Source: Sipunculus nudus (lineage: Eukaryota; Annelida; Sipuncula; Golfingiida; Sipunculidae). Taken from it: a DNA stretch of 64,000 bases. The position numbers and the translations under genes were made by a program. Numbering within the stretch: position 1 is the first letter of the stretch; the number at the start of each line of letters is the position of its first letter. This document shows, one piece after another, positions 39,891 through 51,156 of this stretch. The stretch is from assembly GCA_026874595.1 (NCBI GenBank), contig CM049308.1:13038001-13102000 (forward strand), read 5' to 3'. Under the pieces are notes generated by a model that saw only the letters and a list, made by a program, of their open reading frames with translations, had not been told where the DNA came from and ran no database searches.

Positions 39891-41353
39891 GATAGATAGA
39901 TAGAACTAGTATTTTGAGTCACTAGACAGACACGGTTGAGGTGGTCTGGGACCACCGCCCCGGCCTGTCTCTTTAGACTATAATTTTGATGTCGAAAGTT
40001 GCCACACAAGCCAAGCCAAGGAGCCGCGAAAGCCACCAGCACGCACCCGCACCGGTGACCGTGAAAGCTACATCATCCACACCCACAAAGCCCCGAGCGG
40101 GCCACTCACCGCACGGACATCATCAGCAAAGCCGCTGCCCCCACGATCCCGGTCGCGAGCGACATTCCCGAGCAGAATGCGCACCACAACAGAGAGACCC
40201 CAACACAAGCAGGGAAACCCAGATCGCCGCCAGAACAACCTCCACCGCGAAGAGCCGGACTTCCTGTGACTTGGGTCGGGCAGGCTGTCTTGGCTTGGTC
40301 TTCAGCTGGTCCCCGAGCAGTGGGCCTAAAGTTGTCTGTCTGCCCACTGTCAGGGATTCTTGGCTTGTCTTGCTAGTCTTGACTTGGGTTCCGGCTGTCG
40401 GGGTGGTCTTGTCTTCTCTTGGCTTGTCCTAGGGCTACCAGTCTTGACTTGTCTTGAGGCTTGGTCTTGGGTCTTGGTCTTGTGGCAGGCAGCGGACCTA
40501 AAGTTGTCTGTCTGTCCGCTGCCAGGTCGATCAGTGATTGATTAGTCCTAAATAGGACTGTTGGGGGGGGGGGAGTCCTAAAAAGGACTGTTGGGGGTCT
40601 TGTCTGGTCTGTCTGGAGCTGTCCCGGTGTAGGTCTGGGTAGTCGTCTTGGAAGTTGCTGTCAGTGGGCGGATGGGGTGTGCGCTCGTCTGGGTGCCCTC
40701 TATTCTTCCGCTGGTGGTGTGGGGGGGCTGCCGCAGTACTTGCGCGTCGGTGTCGGATGCTGCTGTTGGTGGTTGTCAGGGGTAGTAGTTGTCCTTGGTG
40801 GGGGTGGGGGGGCCGTAGATTTCTTTATAATTTTATAAGTATCACATGGGATTTTTTAAGAAAATACCTCATGATCATTTACCCTTATATTGTCCTAAAT
40901 GAGATATCTATATGAGATATCTTTATAGTTAAAAATCTAGCCGGCCGGTGGAGCTCTCAGTTTGTACTTTTATATTAAGTATCACATAAATATTTATAAG
41001 AAATATTTACGATCATGTACTTTTATAGGAAATACTTATAAGAAGTATTTTTATATAAGCGCAGACTGAGAGAAAAGGGGGCGGGGGTAGTTGAGGCTAG
41101 TGGCGGCATCAGTTTCCATCCACTTGCTAGTGGCCGGCTTCAGTTTCCATGCCACTGGTCTGCCGGAGATGCTGTAAATTACTAATAAGATCTATAATTA
41201 TACCTTATATATGAGCGTCGGATAACCAGATATTGCGTCGATATTGTGAAAAATACAAAAACAAAAGGGAGAAAAACCGGTAAAAATCATAAAAAACGTG
41301 GGTTAGTGTGCATGAAAAAATGATGAGTGAGGTGGTGTATTTACATGAATTGT

Positions 41354-41394
<41 letters not shown>

Positions 41395-42433
41395 GTTAAT
41401 GGTGTATAAAACAGCATGGTGCATTTTTTGTACATGGGTTTAGTATGGCTCTATTCTAATTGGGGGTGTGTTAGTATTGGTTAGTGGATCGGTGTTGTGT
41501 CGGTGAATATGTATTTTCCAGAGTTGTGTCTTGTTTTAATCTCCGGCAATAATAGTGTCCCGGTTTGGGCACTTTGCCTTCGATTTGTGTTATTATTGTT
41601 CTTTAATAAAGTATTGTGTATTGCTGAGTATTAGTTGTTCTGTGTTCCTTGTAGTTTTTGTTTTTATTTTGTTTGGTTTTTATTTTATGGAAAGGTAAAA
41701 CGCGTCTCGTCCGAGCCGGCGAATTACTCATCCCATATCAGGTGACTTTAGGTGTGTTGTTTAATTGAAGATGTTATGAATAAATCTCCGACAATAGTAG
41801 TGACCCGGTTTGGGCACTTTGTCTTTGATTTATGTCATTATTGTTCTTTATTAAAATATTGTGTATTCCTGAGTGTTAGTTGTTCTATGTTCCTTGTAGT
41901 TTTTGCTTTTATTCTGTTTGGTTTTTATTTTTATTTTTGTGGGAAGGTAAAACGCGTCTCGACCGAGCCTGCGAATTACTCATCCCATATTTGGTGATGT
42001 TTGGTATGTTGTTCAATTGAAGATGTAATGAATAAATCTCAGACAATAGTAGTGACCCGGTTTGGGCACTTTGTCTTTGATTCATGTTGTTGTGGGTTTT
42101 AATAAAGTTTTAGCTTAATATAAGGATGTTGTTTTGTTGTTTTTAAGGTGTTAGGGAGGTTGTATTTTTCTAGACTGGTAAGTGGATGTTTTTGGGCGGG
42201 GGCGGTTTTCGCTCTTTTATGTGCTCTCTAATTTTTGTGTTTGTACTGGGAGGGGGGGGGGGGGGGGACGAGTGTAGTGAGGTTTGTTTACTATGAGAGT
42301 TGTGTTTTTTGTTCGTGTGTGGTTTTTCTTTGTTGTCATGTCGGGGCGAGTGCTTTATTTTATTTTGAGTGTGGGTTTTATTATCGTTTTGTTAGGAAAT
42401 GGGTGGTTTTTGTGGTTTATTTTTATTGTTATA
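39891..42433 (-). mobile_element. Element B copy B5, 3' UTR only
   Basis: A severely 5'-truncated copy of 2.54 kb with no coding sequence. Tail GATA x3, stem-loop terminus 39891-39986, run of 31 T (41358-41388), direct repeats from 41541. It stops at ATTGTTATA (42433), where B6 continues TTGTTTGGG in the intact sequence, and the tail of B6 follows at once. No gene is seen. Confidence 0.82.
40544..40589. repeat. Two palindromic motifs in B5 3' UTR
   Basis: AGTCCTAAATAGGACT (40544-40559) and AGTCCTAAAAAGGACT (40574-40589). Confidence 0.75.
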
Positions 42434-43902
42434 GGATAGGATAGGATAGAACTAGTATTTTGAGTCACTAGACAGACACGGTTGAGGTGGTCTGGGACCA
42501 CCGCCCCGGCCTGTCTCTTTAGACTATAATTTTGATGTCGAAAATTGCCACACAAGCCAAGCCAAGGAGCCGCGAAAGCCACCAGCACGCACCCGCACCG
42601 GTGACCGTGAAAGCTACATCATCCACACCCACAAAGCCCCGAGCGGGCCACTTACCGCACAGATATCATCAGCAAAGCCGCTGCCCCCACGACCCCGGTC
42701 GCGAGCGACATCCCCGAGCAGAATGCGCACCACAACAGAGAGACCCCAACACAAGCAGGGAAACCCAGATCGCCGCCAGAACAACCTCCACCGCGAAGAG
42801 CCGGACTTCCTGTGACTTGGGTCGGGCAGGCTGTCTTGGCTTGGTCTTCAGCTGGTCCCCGAGCAGTGGGCCTAAAGTTGTCTGTCTGCCCACTGTCAGG
42901 GATTCTTGGCTTGTCTTGCTAGTCTTGACTTGGGTTCCGGCTGTCGGGGTGGTCTTGTCTTCTCTTGGCTTGTCCTAGGGCTACCAGTCTTGACTTGTCT
43001 TGAGGCTTGGTCTTGGGTCTTGGTCTTGTGGCAGGCAGCGGACCTAAAGTTGTCTGTCTGTCCGCTGCCAGGTCGATCAGTGATTGATTAGTCCTAAATA
43101 GGACTGTTGGGGGGGGGGGGTAGTCCTAAGAAGGACTGTTGGGGGTCTTGTCTGGTCTGTCTGGAGCTGTCCCGGTGTAGGTCTGGGTAGTCGTCTTGGA
43201 AGTTGCTGTCAGTGGGCGGATGGGGTGTGCGCTCGTCTGGGTGCTCTCTATTCTTCCGCTGGTGGTGTGGGGGGGCTGCCGCAGTACTTGCGCGTCGGTG
43301 TCGGATGCTGCTGTTGGTGGTTGTCAGGGGTAGTAGTTGTCCTTGGTGGGGGTGGGGGGGCCGTAGATTTCTTTATAATTTTATAAGTATCACATGGGAT
43401 TTTTTAAGAAAATACCTCATGATCATTTACCCTTATATTGTCCTAAATGAGATATCTATATGAGATATCTTTATAGTTAGAAATCTAGCCGGCCGGTGGA
43501 GCTCTCAGTTTGTGCTTTTATATTAAGTATCACATAAATATTTATAAGAAATATTTACGATCATGTACTTTTATAGGAAATACTTATAAGAAGTATTTTT
43601 ATATAAGCGCAGACTGAGAGAAAAGGGGGCGGGGGTAGTTGAGGCTAGTGGCGGCATCAGTTTCCATCCACTTGCTAGTGGCCGGCTTCAGTTTCCATGC
43701 CACTGGTCTGCCGGAGATGCTGTAAATTACTAATAAGATCTTATAATTATACCTTATATATGAGCGTCGGATAACCAGATATTGCGTCGATATTGTGAAA
43801 AATACAAAAACAAAAGGGAGAAAAACCGGTAAAAATCATAAAAAACGTGGGTTAGTGTGCATGAAAAAAAGATGAGTGAGGTGGTGTATTTACATGAATT
43901 GT

Positions 43903-43950
<48 letters not shown>

Positions 43951-45699
43951 TTAAAAGTTAATGGTGTATAAAACAGCATGGTGCAATTTTTGTACATGGG
44001 TTTAGTATGGCTCTATTCTAATTGGGTGTGTATTAGTATTGGTTAGTGGATCGGTGTTGTGTCGGTGAATATGTATTTTCCAGAGTTGTGTCTTGTTTTA
44101 ATCTCCGGCAATAATAGTGTCCCGGTTTGGGCACTTTGCCTTCGATTTGTGTTATTATTGTTCTTTAATAAAGTATTGTGTATTGCTGAGTATTAATTGT
44201 TCTGTGTTCCTTGTAGTTTTTGCTTTTATTTTGTTTGGTTTTTATTTTATGGAAAGGTAAAACGCGTCTCGTCCGAGCCGGCGAATTACTCATCCCATAT
44301 CAGGTGACTTTAGGTGTGTTGTTTAATTGAAGATGTTATGAATAAATCTCCGACAATAGTAGTGACCCGGTTTGGGCACTTTGTCTTTGATTTATGTCAT
44401 TTTTGTTCTTTATTAAAATATTGTGTATTACTGAGTGTTATTTGTTCTATGTTCCTTGTAGTTTTTGCTTTTATTCTGTTTGGTTTTTATTTTTATTTTT
44501 ATTTTTGTGGGAAGGTAAAACGCGTCTCGACCGAGCCTGCGAATTACTCATCCCATATTTGGTGATGTTTGGTATGTTGTTCAATTGAAGATGTAATGAA
44601 TAAATCTCAGACAATAGTAGTGACCCGGTTTGGGCACTTTGTCTTTGATTCATGTTGTTGTGGGTTTTAATAAAGTTTTAGCTTAATATAAGGATGTTGT
44701 TTTGTTGTTTTTAAGGTGTTAGGGAGGTTGTGTTTTTCTAGACTGGTAAGTGGATGTTTTTGGGCGGGGGCGGTTTGCGCTCTTTTATGTGCTCTCTAAT
44801 TTTTGTGTTTGTACTGGGAGGGGGGGGGGGACGAGTGTAGTGGGGTTTGTTTACTGTGAGAGTTGTGTTTTTTGTTCGTGTGTGGTTTTTCTTTGTTGTC
44901 ATGTCGGGGCGAGTGCTTTATTTTATTTTGAGTGTGGGTTTTATTATCGTTTTGTTAGGAAATGGGTGGTTTTTGTGGTTTATTTTTATTGTTATATTGT
45001 TTGGGAGTCGGTTTGGTCGGGGGGCGGGGCTGATATGTTAATTAGGGGATGCCAGCTGCAGGGGAGTGCAGGTATTGTGTTCCTCTGCAGCTAGGATCCG
45101 ATGTTTAATTGATGGTCGGGGTGTTTTTTCTATTTACCTATGCCTAATAGTTTTAAGGATATTTATTTATTTTCGTCAAAATTTCGTAGGGTTTTAGTAT
45201 GGATAGAGTTTTTTGGGTTCCGTAAATTTCGAGTTTCTATTATTATTTCAAGTATGTTTGTTTCGTTCCTAAACTTTGTACGGGCCGTAGTTTTGATGAA
45301 AAGTTTGTATGAAAGGATGGGGCGTATTCGAGGGTCGTGGGTCAATTAATGTAGGTCGCGGCCCCGGCCTAGTGCCATGGCTTGACCTGTTGGTTGATTG
45401 TTGTGTTTTGTAGTATGTAAAACAGGGGATGCCAGCTGCAGCGGGGTAAGTTGTGTACCCGCCGCAGCTAGGATCCGATGTTTGATTGATGGTCTGGGTG
45501 TTTTTTCTAATTTTCTGGGCCTGATATTTCTTATAATTTTTATTATTTTTCGACGTAATTTCGTGAAACTCGGGAATGGATAAAGTTTAGTGTGTCCTGT
45601 TAATTTGGAGTTTCTATTACTATTTTAAGTGCGTAAATTTTGTTCCTGAAATTTGTACGGGCCGATGTTCAGTAACTAATTTGTGTGGAGGGATGGGAT
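42434..45699 (-). other. B6 3' UTR, distal part (no gene)
   Basis: Stem-loop terminus 42434-42532 (AGACAG 42470-42475 with CTGTCT 42511-42516), palindrome pair, run of 43 T (43907-43949), direct repeats from 44103, hairpin modules near 45045 and 45424. The right end is the A4 target. Confidence 0.7.
43090..43137. repeat. Two palindromic motifs in B6 3' UTR
   Basis: AGTCCTAAATAGGACT (43090-43105) and AGTCCTAAGAAGGACT (43122-43137). The second matches the B1 5' UTR motif exactly. Confidence 0.75.
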
Positions 45700-46343
45700 C
45701 CATCCATAACCGTTACACCGCTCAGGCAATAACTAGGGTTTCTACGCCGCAGTTTTGCCTCTTCGGGTCCCCCTCATTCTGCACTGAGGTCGCCAGAACT
45801 GACACGCCAGCTAGCCAGCTAGGTCCGGCCCGCCCTCGCCAACCGTCAACCACCGAGGAATCCCCCAGGTGTTCCGGGAGCCTGAGCCTCGCAACCTGCC
45901 AGTAATGTCCGAGCGCTACCGGCCTGCCCCTGGACTATTCGCAGTCCCGTCATGAGCCTTGTCCCTTTCGACCAGGTACAGCTCTCGTTCGATCGGAGCC
46001 TTCTCGGGAGCCTTCTCGGGAGCCTTCTCTGGTGCTTTTGCCATCATGTCTTGAGCCTTGTCCCTGCTGGTCCTGACCGGACCCCCGGTTATTTTGACGT
46101 CTTGGAGCCTTGTCCCTGATCCTTTCAGGATCCCCGTAACTTTTTCCACCAAACGGCTGGCTCTACAGGGCCAGGTTCCATACTGCCGGCAACAGGCTGG
46201 CCTACTCTTCTATCGAAAAACAGTATGGGGTCTTTTACGTGCCCGTCCCCTTCTGGACACGGGACCGCCATTTAACGTCCTCATCCGATGGACGGCCCGT
46301 GTTTGTCTTTTGCAGGCGGGCGCTGCGGTGCCCCGGAGCCTTT
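45700..46343 (-). other. A4 3' UTR
   Basis: As in A1, but with only two CCAT units at the end and a substitution near 46128. No gene. Confidence 0.7.
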
Positions 46344-49133
46344 CTACCCTTCCCCCACTTTCTCTAGTGGGGTGATAATACTGGGTTTCCGTCTGCCACT
46401 GATCTTTTGCCAGTCGAGCCACATTTTGAGGTCTTTATAAAACTTCTCTTGCTTCACCTTTTCGACATAGCCTTTGCTCAACCTTAGTATGTGGTCGCTC
46501 ACATACTCTATATCTGCCTTCTCGTGAAGCACAGATATCCGCGTGCGGGGCGGGAGTCTCAAGGCCGTCCTTAAGGCTCTGTTTTGAAGCCGTTGAAGTT
46601 TTTTAATGTGGTGCTCTTTGGCGGTGATCAGGGCTATGCAGCCGTATGTCATAACCGGTCTGATCCAGGCTTTATAAAGGTATATCAAACTTTGGGTAGA
46701 CATGCCTCCTGATCCTGCTTTTAGCACTCTTAAGCAGTTGAGTCTCGCTTTGACCCTCTGTTCGATATCCTCTATATGAGCCGCCCATGTGAGTCTCTTA
46801 TCAACCGTCAGACCCAGAAATTTTATCTGGTCTGTGAATTGAATTGGTTCCCCGGCCAATTTCAGTTCTGGCGCTTTGCCGGCCTTACTGCCTTTCAGGT
46901 GCCTACCGAATTTGCAAGCCTGCGTTTTTGTCGCATTGACTCTTACTCGCCATTTGGCGCACCACTTTGTCACCTCGTCTAGACCGGCCTGTAACCTGGG
47001 TACTGCCCTCTTGCTATGTGTCCATAGCGCAGTGTCGTCCGCAAATTGGCTCGTCGCCCCCGTGCGGACCCCTCCTTTCTCGGACAGGCTAGGCATGTCG
47101 TTGACGAATATGACATAGAGCAGCGGGCTGAGAGCTGAGCCCTGCGGTGTGCCTGCGGCGGGTTCGATCTCATGCGACTTAGCGTCACCTACTCTGACCC
47201 ATAGCTTCCTGTCACTTAGGAAGGACGAGAGGAGCCTCACAATGCGAGTCGGTAGTTTTGCCTGCGTTGCGATCTTATACCTTAGACCATCCCGCCATAC
47301 TGCGTCGAAGGCTTTCTCGACGTCTAGGAATACACCTATAGTATCATTAGATCGCTGCAGGCATTGTCCCACCGACTGAGTCAACCTGAACAGTTGGTCA
47401 TTTGTCGACCTGCCCTTACGGAACCCGCTCTGATTCGGGTTAAAGAATTTTGCTTCCTCCAAGTGACCACTGATCCTGCCAGCCAGTATTCGTTCCAGCA
47501 CTTTGCCCAGAATTGGCAGTAGGCTGATGGGTCGGTAGCTTTTCGGCAGCGAGTGATCCTTTCCCGGCTTCGGGATCATGATCACGTTCGCTCTTTTCCA
47601 TGCCCTTGGGAAGTACCCCAGTTTCAGACACGCGTTGAACACAGATGTGAGCGCTTCCAGCCCTTCCTCCGGTAGGTTAATCAGCACTTCCCTGGTGAGG
47701 CCGTCCTCCCCCGGGGCTTTTCTGCTTTTGAGTTTTTTCAGCTTCCTGCTGACTTCCGCTTTTGAGATCGCTCTCAGTAGCGGCTCGTCCTCTGCTGTCT
47801 GAGCGTAGCAGCTCTCTACCCTTGCCAGAGGCGAGTATAACTCGTTTGCACCTTGTCTTACGTGCCGATCAACCTCCTCCTGTGTTTGGTCGTCGAACTG
47901 GGGTCCCGTCGGGACCTTGTGTATGTTCCGGAGCGTCTCCGCGAACAAATTTGCCTTGTCCTTTTCCGTACTAGCCACCGTTCCCATCGGGCCTGTGAGG
48001 TCTGTAGTTCCGACCGATGGTTTGTTCATCGAGCCCGTGTATTGGCGGACCTGTCGCCAAAATTCGCCCACTGATATTCTGTGGTCCATACCGCTCGTGA
48101 ACTTGTACCATTCCGCCTTTTTCTGGGCTTTTATTGCATTTTTCACCTCCCGACTAATAGCATTGTATTGGGATTTTAACTCCTCTGTTCGGAGTTGGAT
48201 CTGAAGCCTTCTGATCCTCCTTCTTTCCCTTACAAGTGCTTTAATCGTTGGGGTGAATGACCACCAGTTACGGTTTTTCCTTTCCACCATCGGACACGCT
48301 CGGTCCAGGCAATCTCGCATTTCAGAGGTCAGTTTGTCGACTAGGGTGTCGATTCCTTCTGGGGTCGATGGTTCAGCGATACCTCGGAGCCTGTCTGCCA
48401 ATTCATTTTTAAAGAGCCTCCAGTTTGCCTTTCTCCAAGGCCTCACCATTTTGGGTGGCTTTCTGTTCGCTCTCCAATCGAGCTCTAAATGAATTGGCAT
48501 GTGATCGCTGCCTATATCTTCCCCTACATGAAATTTACTGACCAGTCCTACCTCGGGCGATACGATTGCCAGATCGAGTATGTTCGTTCCACCGGTCGTG
48601 GGGTTCACCCTGGTCGGGCTCCCATCGTTCATTATCACCATACCGTACCGATCTATGCAATCCATCAGTGCTTTCCCGTTCAGATTAGAGGATCTGCTGC
48701 CATACGAGGTGTGTGGGGCATTTAGGTCCCCTAACACCACGTAGTGGCTGCTGTTCCTCTTAATCTTGTCAAAGAGTTGTGCCCTGGGCCGTGACTGTGG
48801 CGGGTTGTAATATACTATTACATCGATTGCCGGGTCGCCGCTGTGGACAGGTTCAACTCTAACCGTTAGAGCTTCTATGTCCATCCTTCCTAGCCAGTTT
48901 GTTTGGCGGTATACTAGGTTCTCTTTGATCAAGAGAGCCACTCCGCCTCCCATATTACCGTCTGGCCGTCCCCTGTGTAGCAGGTTATAGCCGGTGAAGG
49001 AAACGTTTCTGGTCAGCTTAGACTCGCTGATAGCCATGATATCTACGGAATGCCTGTGGATATAGTTGAGTATCTCTAACCTCCTTCCATACAGGCCATT
49101 CACGTTTGCGTGGCATAGTTTGAGCTTAACCAT
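46344..49133 (-). CDS. A4 pol, APE endonuclease-reverse transcriptase (929 aa)
   Basis: Intact, with its start ATG at 49133-49131 overlapping the gag stop. Protein appears identical to A3. Confidence 0.92.
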   Translation of the reverse strand: MVKLKLCHANVNGLYGRRLEILNYIHRHSVDIMAISESKLTRNVSFTGYNLLHRGRPDGNMGGGVALLIKENLVYRQTNWLGRMDIEALTVRVEPVHSGDPAIDVIVYYNPPQSRPRAQLFDKIKRNSSHYVVLGDLNAPHTSYGSRSSNLNGKALMDCIDRYGMVIMNDGSPTRVNPTTGGTNILDLAIVSPEVGLVSKFHVGEDIGSDHMPIHLELDWRANRKPPKMVRPWRKANWRLFKNELADRLRGIAEPSTPEGIDTLVDKLTSEMRDCLDRACPMVERKNRNWWSFTPTIKALVRERRRIRRLQIQLRTEELKSQYNAISREVKNAIKAQKKAEWYKFTSGMDHRISVGEFWRQVRQYTGSMNKPSVGTTDLTGPMGTVASTEKDKANLFAETLRNIHKVPTGPQFDDQTQEEVDRHVRQGANELYSPLARVESCYAQTAEDEPLLRAISKAEVSRKLKKLKSRKAPGEDGLTREVLINLPEEGLEALTSVFNACLKLGYFPRAWKRANVIMIPKPGKDHSLPKSYRPISLLPILGKVLERILAGRISGHLEEAKFFNPNQSGFRKGRSTNDQLFRLTQSVGQCLQRSNDTIGVFLDVEKAFDAVWRDGLRYKIATQAKLPTRIVRLLSSFLSDRKLWVRVGDAKSHEIEPAAGTPQGSALSPLLYVIFVNDMPSLSEKGGVRTGATSQFADDTALWTHSKRAVPRLQAGLDEVTKWCAKWRVRVNATKTQACKFGRHLKGSKAGKAPELKLAGEPIQFTDQIKFLGLTVDKRLTWAAHIEDIEQRVKARLNCLRVLKAGSGGMSTQSLIYLYKAWIRPVMTYGCIALITAKEHHIKKLQRLQNRALRTALRLPPRTRISVLHEKADIEYVSDHILRLSKGYVEKVKQEKFYKDLKMWLDWQKISGRRKPSIITPLEKVGEG

Positions 49134-51156
49134 GACGTCCCCCCACCGACTTCTTAAAACCGTTGCTACCGGCCTTTTTGGATTTGGGCTGCCTATAGCT
49201 GCCCTTATCCTTTTTGGATGATGCGTTACTGGCTGGTACCGATCGAGCTCTCGGCTCCTCACGGTCCTTTTCCGTTCCTCTGTCCGACAGCGCCGTCCAC
49301 GACAATTCTAGGCCTAGGTGCCTAGTAGCCGACTTCTTCACCACTGTTACGGCCCGTTCTCTGGGCTCATTGACTTTCGCCAGCTTCAGCGTTTCTGTGA
49401 TCACTTCACAGAGAAACTTTATCAGTTTCTCTGGGTTGATCTCTAGCATAGCCTGGCTTTCAGCCACGGCTTGCTCCTCCGCCGGAGCTACCCCCTTTTC
49501 CGTTACATTGCGGTTTTTGGCCGCGGCCCGCCCTCCGGCAAGCCTGGTGGACGTGCTACCGCTAGCCACGACCTGCCCCCTTTCGGGAGCGGGAGCCTTC
49601 TGGGTCCTTACAGCCTCTGAGGCCGTGGGTCCCCGGGAGCCTCTGGTGATTTTGGCGTAGGTCACGCCAGTCTGGTGGGCTTTGCCTTTCCTGCCTTCCG
49701 CGCTCTTGCTGGTCGGCTTCCCTTCAGTGCCGTGTTTAGCCGTTGTCGGCCTCTGCCGGGCACCTTTGAAGGCTGTACAGCCCCTGTACATCGCCCTGTG
49801 GTCGCCCCCGCAGTTTGCACATTTTGGCTTGCTCTTGTCGGCTGCCCTTCGACAATCTTTGGCATAGTGGCCTGCCTCGCCACAGTGCCTGCACCTGCCA
49901 GCCTTAGTGCATACTTTGGCCGTGTGCCCGAACTGGTAGCAGTTCAGGCACTGGATCGGCTCTACGGCCTTCCGGAAAGCCTCGCAGCGTATACGCTCGC
50001 TCCCGTACCTGAACCCGTGCTCGAGTGCCCTCGTAGCGCTCTCGCTCTGCTGAAAGTGCACGAGCACCTTCCACACCGGCTTTTTTCCGTGCCTGAGCCG
50101 CACGACCTCTTTGGCTTTTAAGCCCTGTTCATTTAACTCCGCCATGATCTCCTCTGTTGAGATATGCGGGCTCATTCCTCTGGCCACCACCGATGTTTGT
50201 TGGGTGCCCTCTGGTTTGGCTTGCTTGTTGCCCCGTGCAAGCTCCACCACTACCTTGGGCCCCGCCTTGATCAGTGGGCGCCAGTCGGGCCTGGCTTCCC
50301 TTGCTGTTTCGGGGAGCGTGACCACCATTACTCCCCTGTCGAACTTTGTCTTACAGGCGGAGGTGCCCGTGCACTCCGTCACCAGCCTGTTCATTTTTCT
50401 ACTGTTCTGCCTGAGGGCTGCCGGTAAGCCCCTGACCCAGTACCGAGCCAAGCCCTCTTTCTCCTGGTCGGCCACCTCACCTTCCGGCTGGCCGTTCTCC
50501 GTGCTCCCTGTCCGTACAGGCGAGCTTCGGGTCGGAGTTCCGTCCGCTGCTTGATTAACCCGGGTCCCCGGTTTGGTGGGCGACCCGCTATCACCTGAGC
50601 GGACTGGATTAGAGGGCGTCGATCTCTCGATCGAGCTCGGGGACAGTGTCCTGAGAACCGTCGGCCACTCAGGCGATCCCACGTCTATGATTGGAGACCC
50701 CGACCGTTCGGGCGTCCCCGCCTTGTCCGGCCCCGGGACCTCCGGGGTGACCACTCCCGGGGTCTGCGGGGTTACCACTACCCTGTATGAATCGTTGCCC
50801 CTCTCCGGGGAGTCATCGAATAGCTCGAAACTGGCGTCCCCTGTCGGGGTGGCCGGTACCGAGCTCGGGGAACCCAGCGTAGAGCTTGGCGAGTTCGATG
50901 CCCCTTGCATCGCTCCCTCGCCTGCTGGGCTCTGTGAGGCCGAACCCTTGTTCGCGCCTCGACCCTCCATCTCGGTCCGCACGTCCGCCGCCTGCGCTCT
51001 ACCGATGCTCTCCGTGATGAGCCCCGTAATCATCTGGAGGGCGTCAGGCCCGTGCCTTGCTGCCTGCTGCAGCCCACCTGTGATCTGGGTGAGACCCGGG
51101 ATCACTTCTCTTTCCCTCTGAGAAAGCACCAACAGCCTGGTAAGTGCTTCCGCCAT
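49126..51156 (-). CDS. A4 gag, CCHC zinc-knuckle protein (676 aa)
   Basis: Intact; protein appears identical to A3. Confidence 0.92.
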   Translation of the reverse strand: MAEALTRLLVLSQREREVIPGLTQITGGLQQAARHGPDALQMITGLITESIGRAQAADVRTEMEGRGANKGSASQSPAGEGAMQGASNSPSSTLGSPSSVPATPTGDASFELFDDSPERGNDSYRVVVTPQTPGVVTPEVPGPDKAGTPERSGSPIIDVGSPEWPTVLRTLSPSSIERSTPSNPVRSGDSGSPTKPGTRVNQAADGTPTRSSPVRTGSTENGQPEGEVADQEKEGLARYWVRGLPAALRQNSRKMNRLVTECTGTSACKTKFDRGVMVVTLPETAREARPDWRPLIKAGPKVVVELARGNKQAKPEGTQQTSVVARGMSPHISTEEIMAELNEQGLKAKEVVRLRHGKKPVWKVLVHFQQSESATRALEHGFRYGSERIRCEAFRKAVEPIQCLNCYQFGHTAKVCTKAGRCRHCGEAGHYAKDCRRAADKSKPKCANCGGDHRAMYRGCTAFKGARQRPTTAKHGTEGKPTSKSAEGRKGKAHQTGVTYAKITRGSRGPTASEAVRTQKAPAPERGQVVASGSTSTRLAGGRAAAKNRNVTEKGVAPAEEQAVAESQAMLEINPEKLIKFLCEVITETLKLAKVNEPRERAVTVVKKSATRHLGLELSWTALSDRGTEKDREEPRARSVPASNASSKKDKGSYRQPKSKKAGSNGFKKSVGGRHG

